This document shows, piece after piece, positions 41,156 to 49,366 of a DNA stretch of 64,000 nucleotides. Location of the stretch: positions 6,076,001 to 6,140,000 of the forward strand of contig NC_015953.1 in assembly GCF_000177195.2 (NCBI RefSeq), written 5' to 3'. The stretch's first letter is position 1. Each line of letters opens with the position of its first letter. The notes below the pieces were generated by a model. It saw only the letters and a program-made list of their open reading frames with translations. It had not been told where the DNA came from and did not search any database. A program made the translations under genes and the position numbers. This stretch comes from Streptomyces sp. SirexAA-E. Its GTDB lineage: Bacteria; Actinomycetota; Actinomycetes; Streptomycetales; Streptomycetaceae.

Positions 41156-41493
41156 TCCCCGGCGAGATCCGGACCGGTTCCGGAATTCTGGAGATCAATG
41201 CGGGCCGGGAGATTCGAAGTGTCACCATGGTCAACGACGGAGACCGGCCCATTCAGATCGGCTCCCACTTCCATATGCCCGACGCCAATCCGGCCCTTTC
41301 CTTCGACCGTGCGCTCGCCGAGGGATTCCGTCTCGACATTCCCTCCGGGACGTCCCTGCGTTTCGAACCCGGAGTCGGAGCCGACGTCTCCCTGGTCGCG
41401 CTGGGCGGCCGGCGGAAGGTGCCCGGCCTCGTCCCGCGCACGGAGCCGGCCGCCGCCACCGCACCCGAGGAGGAGCCCCGATGGCACAGCTGA
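41152..41493 (+). CDS. ureB: Urease beta subunit
   Basis: This 113-residue structural subunit starts at GTG 41152, overlapping the ureA stop by four bases. It has the PGEI opening, the VNDGDRPIQIGSHFHMPDANPALSFDRALAEGFRLDIPSGTSLRFEPG core and VALGGRRKVPGL. It overlaps ureC by 13 bases, so gamma, beta and alpha are translationally coupled. The C-terminal tail (about residues 95-113) is Pro/Glu-rich and longer than the minimal beta subunit. Confidence 0.96.
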   Translation: MIPGEIRTGSGILEINAGREIRSVTMVNDGDRPIQIGSHFHMPDANPALSFDRALAEGFRLDIPSGTSLRFEPGVGADVSLVALGGRRKVPGLVPRTEPAAATAPEEEPRWHS

Positions 41494-43184
41494 CCCGTGC
41501 CGCCTACGCGGCGCTGTACGGCCCCACCACCGGCGACCGTGTCCGGCTCGCCGACACCGACCTGTGGATCGAGGTGGAGGAGGACCGCTGCTTCGGCGGC
41601 GACGAGGCCGTCTTCGGCGGAGGCAAGTCCATCCGCGAGTCGATGGCCCAGGCCACCACCTCCGGCGCCGACGGCGCGCTCGACCTCGTCGTCACCAACG
41701 CGGTCGTCCTCGACCACTGGGGGGTCGTCAAGGCCGACGTGGGCGTCCGCGCCGGACGGATCGTCGCCCTGGGCCGCTCCGGCAACCCCGACATCAGCGA
41801 CGGCGTCCACCCTGACCTGGTCATCGGCCCCGGCACCGACGTCGTCTCCGGTGAGGGCCGCGTCCTCACCGCGGGAGCCGTCGACACCCACGTGCACTTC
41901 CTGATGCCGGAGACCCTCCACGAGGCGCTCGCCACCGGCACCACCACCGTGATCGGCGGCGGCACCGGCGCCTCCGAGGGATCCAAGGCCACCACCGTCA
42001 CCCCGGGCACCTGGAACCTCGCGATGATGCACCGGTCCCTGGACCGGATCCCGCTCAACGTCATGCTCTTCGGCAAGGGCTCCACCGTCGGCGAGGACGG
42101 GCTGCGCGAGGCCGCGCTCGGCGGGGCCGGCGGCTACAAGGTCCACGAGGACTGGGGCGCGACGCCCGCCGCGATCGACGCCGCCCTGCGCGCCGCCGAC
42201 ACCTACGGACTCCAGGTCGCCCTGCACGCCGACAGCCTCAACGAGGCCGGCTACGTCGAGCGGACGCTCGCCGCGATCGGCGGACGCGGCATCCACGTGT
42301 TCCACGCCGAAGGCGCCGGCGGCGGCCACGCCCCCGACATCATCACCGTGGCCTCGCACCCCCACATCCTCCCGGCGTCCACCAACCCGACCCTCCCGCA
42401 CACCGTCAACACCGTCGCCGAACACCTCGACATGCTGATGGTCTGTCACCACCTCAACCCCCGGGTGCCGGAGGACCTCGCCTTCGCCGAGTCCCGCATC
42501 CGGGCCACCACCATCGCCGCGGAGGACGTGCTGCACGACCTCGGCGCACTCTCCATCACCTCGTCCGACGCCCAGGCCATGGGGCGCGTCGGTGAAGTCA
42601 TCAGCCGTACCTGGCAGGTGGCCCACGTGATGAAGCGGCGCTTCGGCGACCGGGGCACCCTGCTCGCCGCGGACAACGAACGCGCACGTCGCTATGTCGC
42701 CAAGTACACGATCTGCCCGGCCGTCGCCCACGGCATCGACCACGTCGTCGGTTCCGTCGAACCCGGCAAGCTCGCCGACCTGGTGCTGTGGGACCCGGCG
42801 TTCTTCGGGATCCGCCCGGCCGCGGTCATCAAGGGCGGCATGGTCGTCCACGCGCCCCTCGGCGACGCCAACGCGGCCATCCCCACCACCCAGCCCGTCC
42901 TGCTGCGCCGCACCGCCGCCGCCGGGGCCGCCCCGCACCTGTCGGTCAGCTTCGTCGCCCCGGCGGCCCTGGAGGACGGCCTCGCCGAACGCCTCGGCCT
43001 GGAACGCGAACTGGTGGCCGTCCGCCCCACCCGCCACCTGACCAAGGCGGACCTGCCGAACAACACGGCGCTGCCCGCCATCGACGTGGACCCCGAGACC
43101 TTCGCCATCCGCGTCGACGGCGACCTCGTCGAGCCCTCCCCGGCCACCGAACTGCCGCTCGCCCAGCGGTACAGCATGTTCTGA
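41481..43184 (+). CDS. ureC: Urease alpha (catalytic) subunit
   Basis: This 567-residue amidohydrolase carries the dinickel site. Metal ligands are present: His-x-His in DTHVHF, the carbamylated Lys220 (GGYKVHEDWG), His in ALHADSLN, His in FHAEGAGGGHAPD, and Asp in SSDAQAMGRVGE. The mobile-flap cysteine and histidines (MLMVCHHLNP) are intact, so it should be active. The segment after the first metal motif reads FLMPETLHEALATGTTT where most ureases have a FI(C/S)P-type sequence, marking a streptomycete-like branch. GAGGAG precedes ATG 41481. Confidence 0.96.
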   Translation: MAQLTRAAYAALYGPTTGDRVRLADTDLWIEVEEDRCFGGDEAVFGGGKSIRESMAQATTSGADGALDLVVTNAVVLDHWGVVKADVGVRAGRIVALGRSGNPDISDGVHPDLVIGPGTDVVSGEGRVLTAGAVDTHVHFLMPETLHEALATGTTTVIGGGTGASEGSKATTVTPGTWNLAMMHRSLDRIPLNVMLFGKGSTVGEDGLREAALGGAGGYKVHEDWGATPAAIDAALRAADTYGLQVALHADSLNEAGYVERTLAAIGGRGIHVFHAEGAGGGHAPDIITVASHPHILPASTNPTLPHTVNTVAEHLDMLMVCHHLNPRVPEDLAFAESRIRATTIAAEDVLHDLGALSITSSDAQAMGRVGEVISRTWQVAHVMKRRFGDRGTLLAADNERARRYVAKYTICPAVAHGIDHVVGSVEPGKLADLVLWDPAFFGIRPAAVIKGGMVVHAPLGDANAAIPTTQPVLLRRTAAAGAAPHLSVSFVAPAALEDGLAERLGLERELVAVRPTRHLTKADLPNNTALPAIDVDPETFAIRVDGDLVEPSPATELPLAQRYSMF

Positions 43185-43849
43185 TGGGCGCGCTCGGACC
43201 CCTGCTGCTCGCGGACGGCCGGCTCCCGGTCGGCGCGTACACCTACAGCGCCGGACTCGAACCGGCCGTCGCGGCGGGACTCACCCGCGAGCGGATCCCC
43301 GCCCTGCTGCGGGCCCGGCTGCGCACCACCGCCGTCACCGAGGCCGCCGCCGCCGTCCTCGCCCTGCGCGCGGCCGGCCGGGACCCGGTGGACTACGGAC
43401 CCGTGCAGCACGCCCTCCAGGCCCGCACCCCGGCGGCCCCGCTGCGGGCGGCCTCGACCACGCTCGGCCGGGGCGTGCACCGGCTCGCCCGGCGGCTGGC
43501 CCCGGACCACCCCGCCGTACGGGGGCTCGCGACCGCGCACCCCCGGCCCCTGCGCCCGGTGGCGCTCGGCGCACTGGGGGCCGCGCTGGGGACGGGGGAG
43601 GAGGAACTGGCCTACGCCGTGGTCTACGACGAACTCCAGACCGTGACCTCCGCCGCGCTCAAGCTGCTGCCCGGCGACCCGCTCGACTCGGTCGCCTGGA
43701 TCCTGGCCGCCGAACCGGACGCCGCCGACGCGGTGGCCACCGCCCTGGCGGTGACCACCCCGGACACCCTTCCCGCCCGGACCGCCCCGCTCACCGAGCA
43801 GTGGGCACTCGACCACGAACGAAGCGAACGGAGACTCTTCCTTGCCTGA
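43184..43849 (+). CDS. ureF: Urease accessory protein UreF
   Basis: UreF (221 residues) works with UreD and UreG to deliver nickel and drive lysine carbamylation. The family opening LLLADGRLPVGAYTYSAGLEPAVAAG and the late AYAVVYDELQTVTSAALKLLP segment are visible. ATG 43184 shares one base with the ureC stop (TGATG), and the end overlaps ureG by eight bases. The sequence is Ala/Arg-rich, as usual for actinobacterial UreF. Confidence 0.93.
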   Translation: MGALGPLLLADGRLPVGAYTYSAGLEPAVAAGLTRERIPALLRARLRTTAVTEAAAAVLALRAAGRDPVDYGPVQHALQARTPAAPLRAASTTLGRGVHRLARRLAPDHPAVRGLATAHPRPLRPVALGALGAALGTGEEELAYAVVYDELQTVTSAALKLLPGDPLDSVAWILAAEPDAADAVATALAVTTPDTLPARTAPLTEQWALDHERSERRLFLA

Positions 43850-44558
43850 GAACCAGAACCCCAACCAGCACTTCCACGAACCCCTCAACCAGCCCCGGGC
43901 CCTGCGCATCGGCGTCGCGGGACCGGTCGGCACCGGCAAGAGCTCCATCCTGGCCACGCTCTGCCGCACCCTGGCCGGTGAACTGTCCATGGCGGTCGTC
44001 ACCAACGACATCTACACCGACGAGGACGCCCGCTTCCTGCGCTCCGCCGGGGTCCTGCCCACCGAGCGCATCCGCGCCGTGGAGACCGGCGCCTGCCCGC
44101 ACACGGCGATCCGCGACGACGTCAGCGCCAATCTGGACGCCGTCGAGGATCTGGAGGAGGCCTACGGGCCGCTCGACCTGGTGCTCGTGGAGAGCGGCGG
44201 CGACAACCTCACCGCCACCTTCAGCCCGGCGCTCGCCGACGCGCAGATCTTCTGCATCGACGTCGCGGGCGGCGGCGACGTGGCGCGCAAGGGCGGCCCC
44301 GGCATCACCGGCGCCGACCTCCTCGTCGTCAACAAGACCGACCTCGCCCCGCACGTGGAGGTCGACGTGGCGGGCATGGTCACCGACGCGGAAGCGGTCC
44401 GGGGCGGCCTGCCGGTGCTCGCCCTGTCCAAGCACGACCCGTCCTCCGTCGCCGCTCTGGCCGACTGGGTGCGGTCGGTGCTCGCCCGGCACCGCGCCGG
44501 CAGCCACGTGCCCACCGACCCGGGACCGATGGCACCGCACAGCCACCCGCACCCGTGA
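43842..44558 (+). CDS. ureG: Urease accessory GTPase UreG
   Basis: UreG hydrolyses GTP to power nickel insertion into urease. The 238-residue protein starts at TTG 43842, seven bases after GGAGA. It shows the P-loop GPVGTGKSS, SMAVVTNDIYTDEDARFL, the Cys-Pro-His nickel motif (ETGACPHTAIRDD), LVESGGDNL and the guanine motif VNKTDLA. The C-terminus has a modest His-rich tail (PHSHPHP) that may hold nickel, since no UreE gene is present in this operon. It overlaps ureD as GTGA. Confidence 0.95.
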   Translation: MPENQNPNQHFHEPLNQPRALRIGVAGPVGTGKSSILATLCRTLAGELSMAVVTNDIYTDEDARFLRSAGVLPTERIRAVETGACPHTAIRDDVSANLDAVEDLEEAYGPLDLVLVESGGDNLTATFSPALADAQIFCIDVAGGGDVARKGGPGITGADLLVVNKTDLAPHVEVDVAGMVTDAEAVRGGLPVLALSKHDPSSVAALADWVRSVLARHRAGSHVPTDPGPMAPHSHPHP

Positions 44559-45307
44559 CGCGGCCGGACGTGGCGACCGTCGTCACGGTCCGCCGCGACG
44601 CCTCGGGGCGGGACGTGGCGAGCGAGCTGGCCCCCGGCACCTTCCTCGCCCCGCGCCCCCTGCTGCCCGCCGCCGACGGACTGCACCTCGCCCTGGTCGG
44701 CACCACGGCCGGTCTGCTCGCCGGCGACGACCTGCTGCTCCGGATCACCGTCGGGCCGGGCGCCCGGCTGCGCCTGCGGGAGCCGGCCGGGCTCGTCGCG
44801 TACGACCACCGGGGCGGCACCTCGTCCTGGCGGGCCGTGGTCGAGGTCGCCGAGGGCGGCGAACTGACCTGGGAATCCCAGCCGTTCGTCGTGTCCTCGG
44901 GCGCGGCGGTCACCCGGACGATGCAGGTCGCCCTGGCCCCCGGCGCCCGGATGCTCTGGCGCGACACCCTGGTCCTCGGCCGCTCCGGAGAACGCGGCGG
45001 CGGCGTCCGGGCCCTCACCCGCGCCGTCCACGGCGGCCGGGAACTGCTGGTCGAGGACCTCGACCTCACCGACCCGGACGTACGCGAACTCCCCGGCATC
45101 CTGGGACCCAACCGGATCGTCGGCGCCGTCACCGCCCTGGGGGCCGATCCCGGCGGCCCGCCCCACCCCTCGCGCATGGACCTGGCGGGCCCCGGCGCGC
45201 AGATCCGGCTGCTGGACACCCGGGCTCCGGCGGTGGACCGGGAACTGACGGCGGTCTGGCGGAGCTGGCGGGCGTCCTACGGCACGGTGCGGCGTACCGG
45301 TCCGTAG
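44555..45307 (+). CDS. ureD: Urease accessory protein UreD
   Basis: UreD (250 residues) is the scaffold that binds apo-urease and recruits UreF and UreG. The pattern AGLLAGDDLLLRITVGPGARLRLREPAG and the ARMLWRDTLVLGRSGERGGG segment fit the family. GTG 44555 overlaps the ureG stop. It closes an operon that lacks UreE and any nickel or urea transporter in this window. Its last codons form part of the hairpin that follows. Confidence 0.92.
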   Translation: MTRPDVATVVTVRRDASGRDVASELAPGTFLAPRPLLPAADGLHLALVGTTAGLLAGDDLLLRITVGPGARLRLREPAGLVAYDHRGGTSSWRAVVEVAEGGELTWESQPFVVSSGAAVTRTMQVALAPGARMLWRDTLVLGRSGERGGGVRALTRAVHGGRELLVEDLDLTDPDVRELPGILGPNRIVGAVTALGADPGGPPHPSRMDLAGPGAQIRLLDTRAPAVDRELTAVWRSWRASYGTVRRTGP

Positions 45308-45319
45308 GACGCCGCACCG
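45271..45319 (+). terminator. Urease operon terminator with pseudoknot-like arms
   Basis: GGCGTCCTACGG (45271-45282) pairs perfectly with CCGTAGGACGCC (45302-45313). A second perfect pair, CGGTGCGGCG (45285-45294) with CGCCGCACCG (45310-45319), has its 5' arm inside the loop of the first and shares four bases with its 3' arm. The two are alternative folds or a pseudoknot. The first stem overlaps the ureD stop codon. Confidence 0.65.
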
Positions 45320-45384
45320 GCACGAGTCCCGCGGACCGCGCCGCCCTCGGGCCCGACGGGGCGTGACGGCCTCGCCCCCGCCGC

Positions 45385-45561
45385 TCAGCCCTGGCCGCGT
45401 CGCCTCCTGGCCATGCGCTCCTTCTCCTTGCGCCGCCGCACCGTGTACCGCGACCAGTCCCCCCGGTGCCGGTCGCACCGGGAGGCCCCCACCATCGCCA
45501 GCCGCGCGCAGCGGGTGCCCTTCAGGGTCGGTGCTCCGCACTTCGGCTGTGTACGCCCCAT
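45385..45561 (-). CDS. Small Cys/His miniprotein (58 residues)
   Basis: This short basic protein starts at ATG 45561 (MGRTQPKCGAPTLKGTRC). Three cysteines and one histidine follow the spacing C-x9-C-x9-C-x2-H (residues about 8-31), which resembles the small zinc-knuckle motif found in many actinobacterial and phage miniproteins (CxxxTxxGxxC...CxxH). The C-terminal half is very rich in Arg and Lys (VRRRKEKERMARRRRGQG), so nucleic-acid binding is plausible. A weak AGG lies upstream. It converges on the urease operon. Confidence 0.62.
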   Translation of the reverse strand: MGRTQPKCGAPTLKGTRCARLAMVGASRCDRHRGDWSRYTVRRRKEKERMARRRRGQG

Positions 45562-45661
45562 GACCTGCCGCCCCCTTCTCGCCGCCCGGCCGAGCGCCCG
45601 GCGGGACCTCAAGGATCGACCGGCCCCGGCGCCCGCCGGAAGGCGTACCGGGGGCCGGGCG

Positions 45662-45679
45662 GTGCGCTCCGGAGCGCAC
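45662..45679 (-). terminator. Terminator-like palindrome after the ABM-fold gene
   Basis: GTGCGCTCCGGAGCGCAC at 45662-45679 is a perfect 18-base palindrome six bases downstream of the stop of the minus-strand gene at 45686. Confidence 0.5.
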
Positions 45680-45685
45680 GGGCGG

Positions 45686-46111
45686 TCAGGCCGGCGCCTT
45701 CCCCGGGGCGGCTTCCTCGGCCCGCCGCCGCTCCTCGACGCGTCGCTTCGCCTCGTCCCAGTCGATCGGCAGACCGGCGGCCGGGGCCTCCCAGAACGTG
45801 AACGTGGAGGTCCGCATCGTCGGCTTCAGCCCGGTCATGAGGGACCGGTGGGGCTCGGTCCGGGCGAAGGCGTGGAGCGCTTCCCGGCTCTCCCACGCGG
45901 AGAGCGTGTAGAACTCGCGCTTCAGCGGCCGGGCGATGAGCGAGGCGCCGAAGACGCCCGGGGCGGACCGCACCTGCTTCCACGCCACCAGGGACTTCAC
46001 GAAGAAGCGGGGGACGTCGCGGAGCGAACGCACCTCGAAGCGCGAGGCCATGACGACGGTGGTGCCTTCGGCGGGAGCGGGGTGCGGGGTCACCCACGGC
46101 AGAGTCGGCAT
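45686..46111 (-). CDS. Antibiotic-biosynthesis-monooxygenase-like (ferredoxin-fold) protein
   Basis: This 141-residue protein has the dimeric alpha/beta-barrel look of ABM or DUF3291-type proteins: MASRFEVRSLRDVPRFFVKSLVAWKQVRSAPG, then YTLSAWESREALHAFARTEPH and STFTFWEA. Members act as small oxygenases, haem-degrading enzymes or scaffolds, and the substrate cannot be told. ATG 46111 has GGAAGGTGAG at good spacing; a GTG lies four codons upstream. The C-terminus is Glu/Arg/Ala-rich. Two palindromes upstream suggest repressor control. Confidence 0.7.
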   Translation of the reverse strand: MPTLPWVTPHPAPAEGTTVVMASRFEVRSLRDVPRFFVKSLVAWKQVRSAPGVFGASLIARPLKREFYTLSAWESREALHAFARTEPHRSLMTGLKPTMRTSTFTFWEAPAAGLPIDWDEAKRRVEERRRAEEAAPGKAPA

Positions 46112-46148
46112 CGCGGGGCTCACCTTCCTTCCGGGGTGGTGGCATGTC

Positions 46149-46190
46149 GGATAGTGGAGCTATCCATTGCCAGCTTAGAGAGTGTCACTC
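46149..46190 (-). promoter_or_regulatory. Operator-like palindromes upstream of the ABM-fold gene
   Basis: GGATAG (46149-46154) and CTATCC (46160-46165) form a perfect inverted repeat with a five-base spacer. A second palindrome, AGAGTGTCACTCT, lies about 12 bases further upstream. On the minus strand, TGACAC-N17-GATAGC could be the promoter, with the first palindrome covering its -10 box. Confidence 0.6.
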
Positions 46191-46289
46191 TGCAAGCGCT
46201 ACCGGAATACGCGAGCGGTGGGCGGCACCTGCCCTCCGAACACCCTTTTCCGTAAGGCGAGTTACCCGCAGCACCCGCCGAACGCGCGA

Positions 46290-46323
46290 AGCGGCGCGCA
46301 CCCCGGCGGGGGTGCGCGCCGCT
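46290..46323 (-). terminator. Terminator after the amidase gene
   Basis: AGCGGCGCGCACCCC (46290-46304) and GGGGTGCGCGCCGCT (46309-46323) form a perfect 15-bp stem with a four-base loop, just downstream of the amidase stop on the minus strand. Confidence 0.88.
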
Positions 46324-46335
46324 CCTGGAGAGGTG

Positions 46336-47889
46336 TCAGCGGCCGGACTGCAGGGCCGCCCAGGTGTCCGGGCCCACATGGCCGTCCACCGTCAGCCCGC
46401 GCGCCTTCTGGTAACCGCGCACCGCCGTGTCCGTCGCCGGGCCGAACGTGCCGTCGACCGCCAGGGTCGCGCCCAGGGCGGCTGTCAGGGCGCGCTGGAG
46501 CCGCTTCACCGCGTCGCCCGAAGCGCCCTGGGAGAGCTGCGGGGTGGTCCCGGCGGAGAGCAGGGCCGTCCAGGTCCTCGCCCCGACCGTGCCGTCCGCG
46601 GGGAGCCCGCGGGTGGTCTGGAAGGCCTGGACGGCGCTCTTCGTGGCCGTCCCGAAGAGGCCGTCCACGGCCCCCGGCTCGTACCCCTGGTCGTGGAGCA
46701 GCTGCTGCACCGCCTTGACCTGGGCGCCCGCCGATCCCGTCTTCTGGGTCGCGTAGGAGTCGAAGCTCAGGTCGTCGGTCTCGCTGCCGGATCCGCCGCC
46801 TGCGACGAGCTGCATGTAGTAGGTCCAGTTCCAGTTGGCCCCCGGGTCGGTGTGGTCGTTCCCCGGGGCCTCGCTGTGCCCGATGATGTGCGACCGGTCC
46901 TTCGGGATGCCGTACCGGTTGCACAGGTGGGCGGTCAGGGCGGCCGACGACCGGTACATCGGGTCGGTGAACCACGACGGGTCGTCGATGTAGCCCTCGT
47001 GCTCGATGCCCAGCGACGAGGCGTTGGCGCTCTTGGCGTGGTACGCGGTGTCCTTGTCGCGCACCATCTGGGTGACCTCACCGTCCGAGGAGCGCACCAC
47101 GTAGTGCGAGCTGACCTTGGACGCCGAGTTCTGGAACCAGCTGATGGTGCCGGCGTACGAGCCCTGCATGACGTGGATGATCACCTTGTCCACCGACGCG
47201 GAGCGGCCCGTCGCGTAGTTGCCCGAGGCGGCGGCGACCCACTTGGCCGGAGGGTAGTCGGGGCTCTGTGCGGCGGTCTCCGCCGACGCCAGTGCGCCCT
47301 TCTCCGGAGCGACCGGGCGGGAGGCCACGGCGATCCGCTCGCCGCCCGCCACCGTCGCGCGCAGCCCCTGGGCGAGGAAGGTGTACACGGTGTCCGCGTA
47401 GAGCGCGGCGACGGTGCCCTCCGCTCCGCTGTAGCGGGCGACTGCCGGGTACCAGGCGTCGATGTCGTCGCGCTCGTCGCCGTCCAGCCCGAGCTCGTCG
47501 GCGTGGCTGCGCAGGACGGCGGCGCCGCCCAGGATGTTGGCCTCGGTGTCCTGCCGCAGCTCGGCCCGGCTCTCGCCGGTCAGCTGGGCGGCCTTCTCCA
47601 GGGAGTGGTTCACGGGGTTGCTGACCAGGTGCATCACGCCGTAGCCGCCCGCCTGGCTGGGGCGCCCGGAGTGTCCGTCCAGGTGGGTCTCGCCGTACCC
47701 GACGGCGGCGAGCAGGTCGCGCGGCACGTCGTAGCGCGCGGCGGCCCGGGCGAAGGCCCGGTTCATCGGATCGGGGGTGCCGCCCGGGGCGGCGGGAGCG
47801 GGGGAGGCGGTGGCGACCAGGGCCGATACGGTGAAAGCGGCCAGAACGGCCGAACGTCTTGCGGTGTGGCCGGCGGGACGTCGGGGCAT
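46336..47889 (-). CDS. Secreted N-acetylmuramoyl-L-alanine amidase with two peptidoglycan-binding domains
   Basis: This 517-residue cell-wall hydrolase starts at ATG 47889, preceded by GGAGCAGG. A signal peptide (residues 1-33) leads into a transglycosylase-like helical domain (about 37-170: FARAAARYDVPRDLLAAVGYGETHLDGH). Next is an Amidase_2/PGRP domain (about 205-345) with zinc ligands in VIIHVMQGS and HIIGHSEAPGNDHTDPG. Two PG_binding_1 repeats close the protein (about 375-435 and 445-515, each with DGxFGxAT and GLxxDGxVG). It should cut the amide bond between MurNAc and the stem peptide. Whether the first domain is active is unclear. Confidence 0.92.
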   Translation of the reverse strand: MPRRPAGHTARRSAVLAAFTVSALVATASPAPAAPGGTPDPMNRAFARAAARYDVPRDLLAAVGYGETHLDGHSGRPSQAGGYGVMHLVSNPVNHSLEKAAQLTGESRAELRQDTEANILGGAAVLRSHADELGLDGDERDDIDAWYPAVARYSGAEGTVAALYADTVYTFLAQGLRATVAGGERIAVASRPVAPEKGALASAETAAQSPDYPPAKWVAAASGNYATGRSASVDKVIIHVMQGSYAGTISWFQNSASKVSSHYVVRSSDGEVTQMVRDKDTAYHAKSANASSLGIEHEGYIDDPSWFTDPMYRSSAALTAHLCNRYGIPKDRSHIIGHSEAPGNDHTDPGANWNWTYYMQLVAGGGSGSETDDLSFDSYATQKTGSAGAQVKAVQQLLHDQGYEPGAVDGLFGTATKSAVQAFQTTRGLPADGTVGARTWTALLSAGTTPQLSQGASGDAVKRLQRALTAALGATLAVDGTFGPATDTAVRGYQKARGLTVDGHVGPDTWAALQSGR

Positions 47890-47965
47890 ACCTGCTCCAG
47901 GTTCGTGGGGGAGGAGAGGGCCCCCGGACCCGGTGGGGGTGGGCCGAGGGCCGGTGAGCCCGCAC

Positions 47966-47994
47966 AGGCTATCGACGTGATTCAGGCATGACAA
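47966..47994 (-). promoter_or_regulatory. Predicted amidase promoter
   Basis: On the minus strand TTGTCA (47994-47989) and TAGCCT (47971-47966) are 17 bases apart, about 75 bases upstream of the amidase start. Confidence 0.55.
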
Positions 47995-48070
47995 CGACGT
48001 CTCCGCGTGTCCAACTCCCCTTCACCCGAACGGAGTTGGCGGGGCGGCCGGGGTCGCCGTCCTGGTACGG

Positions 48071-48802
48071 CTACCAGTGGTTCCGGTGGACGACGTCCGC
48101 GACCGGGCGGCGCCGGACCGGCCCGAAGTTCCCCTGCGGCCACCCCACCGGAACGGCCGCGAAGGTGTGCGTGTCCGCCGGGATGCCCAGGGCCTCCTTC
48201 CACTCCCGCTCCAGCATCAGGTGCCAGATGGTGATGTTGGCCGCGAGCCCCAGCGCCCGCGCCGCGAGCAGCAGGTTCTGGACTCCCGGATAGACGCAGG
48301 AGCCCTCCGCGAGGGCCTGGAAGCGCGTCCCGGTGTTCGCCATGTGCTCCAGGCCCGCCGGACCGAGCGCCTCGGCGTACACACCGAGTCCCTCCTCGTC
48401 GAACCGGGGCTCCGGGAACCGGTAGCAGGGGATGACCAGGGCCGGGGTGTCCGCGAAGTGGTCGCGCTGGTATTCGATCGCCGCCACCATCCGGCCGTAC
48501 GCGGCGTCGTCCATGCCGTCCGGGGCGTGCCTGCCGGTCGTCGCCAGATAGGCGTCCACGCACCGCTTCCACAGCGGGGCCAGCCGCGCCATCACCTCGC
48601 GGTCGGTGACCACCACGTACTCGTAACACTGCATGTTGCCGCCACTGGGACCCCACACGGCGGCCTGTATGAGCCGGTCGAGGGTCTCGTCCGGCACGGC
48701 GTCCGGCTTGAGGCGGCGCATGGCTCGCATGGTGGCCATGGTGGGGAAGAGGGCGGGCCCGCCGAGGGCGGACGCGTCGGCCTGAACCGTTTCGAAGGTC
48801 AT
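48071..48802 (-). CDS. Nitroreductase-family protein
   Basis: This 243-residue flavoprotein has the FMN-binding opening MRAMRRLKPDAVPDETLDRLIQAAVWGPSGGNMQ, the middle AEGSCVYPGVQNLLLAARALGLAANITIWHL motif and an AAVPVGWPQGNFGPVRRRP end. It would reduce nitro, quinone or enone substrates with NAD(P)H; the substrate is unknown. No ribosome site precedes ATG 48802, but a TACACT box ends eight bases upstream, suggesting a leaderless transcript. It diverges from the ACP/ketosynthase trio. Confidence 0.88.
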   Translation of the reverse strand: MTFETVQADASALGGPALFPTMATMRAMRRLKPDAVPDETLDRLIQAAVWGPSGGNMQCYEYVVVTDREVMARLAPLWKRCVDAYLATTGRHAPDGMDDAAYGRMVAAIEYQRDHFADTPALVIPCYRFPEPRFDEEGLGVYAEALGPAGLEHMANTGTRFQALAEGSCVYPGVQNLLLAARALGLAANITIWHLMLEREWKEALGIPADTHTFAAVPVGWPQGNFGPVRRRPVADVVHRNHW

Positions 48803-49132
48803 GATCGCGGAGTGTACGGGCCAAGGTCCGTCCCGGGGAGTCCAATTGGCGTATGACCCGGGCACATGCCGATCGTGGCCGTCCGTCGCCGGACGGCCAC
48901 GGGGTACACCCCGCTCGGACGGGCGTTCCGGCGCGCCGCCGGCCGCTCCGACGCGCCGGATTCGCACGCCTGGTCGGCCGCCCCTCCTCCCGGGGGAACG
49001 GAGGGCGGCAACCCGGCCGTGAAGGCGTATAAAGGGTGCCTCCGGAGCAGCCGGCGCCCCCGACGGCCCCCGCCCCCACCCCCACCCCCACGCGGCCGGC
49101 GTCACCGCGTACGAGAGCTCAGGAGCGTCCGC
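48803..49132. other. Divergent region between nitroreductase and ACP genes
   Basis: No gene is seen in these 330 bases. On the minus strand TACACT (48816-48811) is a -10 candidate for a leaderless nitroreductase mRNA. On the plus strand TATAAA (49028-49033) is a -10 candidate for the ACP operon, but no matching -35 was found. The stretch just before the ACP gene is a run of CCCCCAC-type repeats (about 49071-49092). Confidence 0.45.
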
Positions 49133-49366
49133 ATGAGTACCTCGGAAGAGATCAACGCCTTGCTCGTCACCAGGTTCGGTACGGACCCCGGGGCCATCCG
49201 GCCCGAAGTGCCGCTGCGCCAACTCCGTCTGGACTCGCTCGCCCTGGAGGAGCTCCGGCTGCTCATCGAGGACCGGATGGACGTCGACCTGGAGGACGTG
49301 GTCCTGAGCTCGCGCGACACCCTCGGCCAGCTCGTCGCCGCGGTCCGCAGCAAGGCCGGCGCGTGA
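49133..49366 (+). CDS. Acyl carrier protein
   Basis: This 77-residue carrier has the phosphopantetheine site at Ser35 (LRLDSLALEEL) and the acidic recognition helix LLIEDRMDVDLEDVVL. ATG 49133 has AGGAG seven bases upstream. It overlaps the ketosynthase start (GTGA), so the two are co-translated. The DSL context is typical, but the sequence is not that of the housekeeping fatty-acid ACP (no FELDLI-type core), so it is probably dedicated to this three-gene unit. Confidence 0.93.
   Translation: MSTSEEINALLVTRFGTDPGAIRPEVPLRQLRLDSLALEELRLLIEDRMDVDLEDVVLSSRDTLGQLVAAVRSKAGA

Noticed and set aside
41481..43184. UreC as an inactive or degenerate urease
   Set aside because: The sequence near FLMPETLHEAL differs from common ureases, but all nickel ligands, the carbamylated lysine and the flap residues are intact.
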